From: Nocardioides sp. GY 10113
GTDB lineage: Bacteria > Actinomycetota > Actinomycetes > Propionibacteriales > Nocardioidaceae
Assembly: GCF_004919105.1 (NCBI RefSeq)
Contig: NZ_STGK01000004.1
Span: 124,001 to 188,000, forward strand
DNA: 64,000 nucleotides
Direction: 5' to 3'
How positions within the stretch are numbered: the first letter of the stretch is position 1; every line of letters starts with the position of its first letter. A program made the position numbers and the translations under genes. Under the pieces are notes generated by a model. It searched no databases. It was not told the origin of the DNA and saw only the letters and a list, made by a program, of their open reading frames with translations. This document shows positions 63,591-64,000 of the stretch, one piece after another.

Positions 63591-64000
63591 TCACCGTGCG
63601 CCCTCGGTCACCGACGCGACGTAGTGCTCGACCGCGGAGCCGGGGTCGCCGTCGAAGACGACGCGCGCGTCGGCGACCACGAGCACCCGGTCGCAGCGCC
63701 GGGCCAGGTCGAGGTCGTGGGTGACCAGCACCAGCTGCTGCTCCAGCCCGAGCAGCCGGTCCGCGATCCGCCGGGTGTTGGCCAGGTCGAGCAGGGTGGT
63801 CGGCTCGTCGGCGACCACGATCGACGGCTCCACCGCGAGCACGCCGGCCAGCGCCAGCATCTGCTTCTGGCCCCCCGACAGCGAGTGCACCGAGTCGTGC
63901 GCGTGGTCGGCCAGGCCGATCCGCTCCAGCACCTCCAGTGCCCGCTCCCGGCGCCGGCGCGCCGAGCGCTCGTGCCGGCGCAGGGACAGCTCGACGTCCT
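63591..64000 (-). CDS. bioM: Biotin ECF transporter ATPase, 5' end missing
   Basis: This is the C-terminal part of an ABC ATPase running off the right edge; the frame is open to base 64000. It has the signature HSLSGGQKQMLALAGVL, Walker B SIVVADEPTTLLD and the H-loop LVLVTHDLDLARRCD. The context with bioN and the bio operon supports BioM. The Walker A and start are outside the window. Confidence 0.88.
   Translation of the reverse strand, partial: DVELSLRRHERSARRRRERALEVLERIGLADHAHDSVHSLSGGQKQMLALAGVLAVEPSIVVADEPTTLLDLANTRRIADRLLGLEQQLVLVTHDLDLARRCDRVLVVADARVVFDGDPGSAVEHYVASVTEGAR

Overview
The window is a stretch of a very GC-rich actinobacterial chromosome (GC well above 65 percent, strong G/C at third codon positions, many GTG starts, four-base stop/start overlaps). 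The gene set (PknG with GlnX and GlnH, paired WS/DGAT acyltransferases, EfeUOB, actinobacterial CimA, CHAD and DUF4389 proteins) and a palindromic repeat of a type I associate with Nocardioides point to the Nocardioidaceae. The genus is inference; there is no rRNA, tRNA, IS element, prophage or CRISPR array to anchor it.

Layout. 1-3052: an ECF transporter (T, fused ATPase, S). 3055-9892: PQQ-type sugar dehydrogenase, alpha/beta hydrolase, EamA exporter, BNR-repeat protein and ilvD. 9889-12579: a secreted unknown, a GNAT acetyltransferase and a CHAD protein. 12737-16384: ilvB-ilvN-ilvC with a leader peptide and attenuator. 16407-18999: an ABC exporter and a DsbA/FrnE protein. 19090-22543: efeUOB behind an IdeR/DtxR box. 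22602-25700: serA, a small membrane protein and a DUF4389 gene with a duplicated 3' end. 25774-33472: a secreted unknown followed by lipid genes (two divergent WS/DGAT enzymes, a PlsC-like acyltransferase, an acyl-CoA ligase). 33621-35835: a MocR regulator divergent from a YczE-type membrane protein. 35897-48530: a ten-gene signalling operon. 48542-55645: a methyltransferase, then leuB, ilvE, a Ser/Thr kinase and cimA. 55654-58469: a DoxX-like protein, a nitrilase and an amidase. 58612-64000: bioBAFD behind a BioQ-like operator, and bioN with a truncated bioM.

The standout system is the 12.5-kb operon at 35909-48389: TelA, an XpaC-like protein, a CbxX-type AAA ATPase, GlnX, GlnH, a helical unknown, PknG, a zinc-ribbon PP2C phosphatase, a VWA protein and a zinc-ribbon FHA protein. 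Nearly all junctions overlap, and one leaderless promoter precedes TelA. The GlnH-GlnX-PknG amino-acid sensing arm is known from mycobacteria; here it is joined to its own phosphatase, phospho-reader, AAA/VWA pair and TelA, suggesting a complete sensor-kinase-effector circuit.

Branched-chain amino acid synthesis is spread over four loci (ilvD; ilvBNC; leuB and ilvE; cimA). Three carry a short leader peptide rich in Leu, Val or Ile codons: before ilvB, before leuB and before cimA. Two of these are followed by an intrinsic terminator (attenuation); the leuB one is followed by mutually exclusive stems.

Four convergent gene junctions hold symmetric elements in which both 3' ends carry related motifs. 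Two are perfect hairpins that differ by a compensatory base swap. Two are arrays of 22-bp units, four in one direction and two in the other. Many genes show TANNNT six or seven bases before the start codon, the signature of leaderless transcription.
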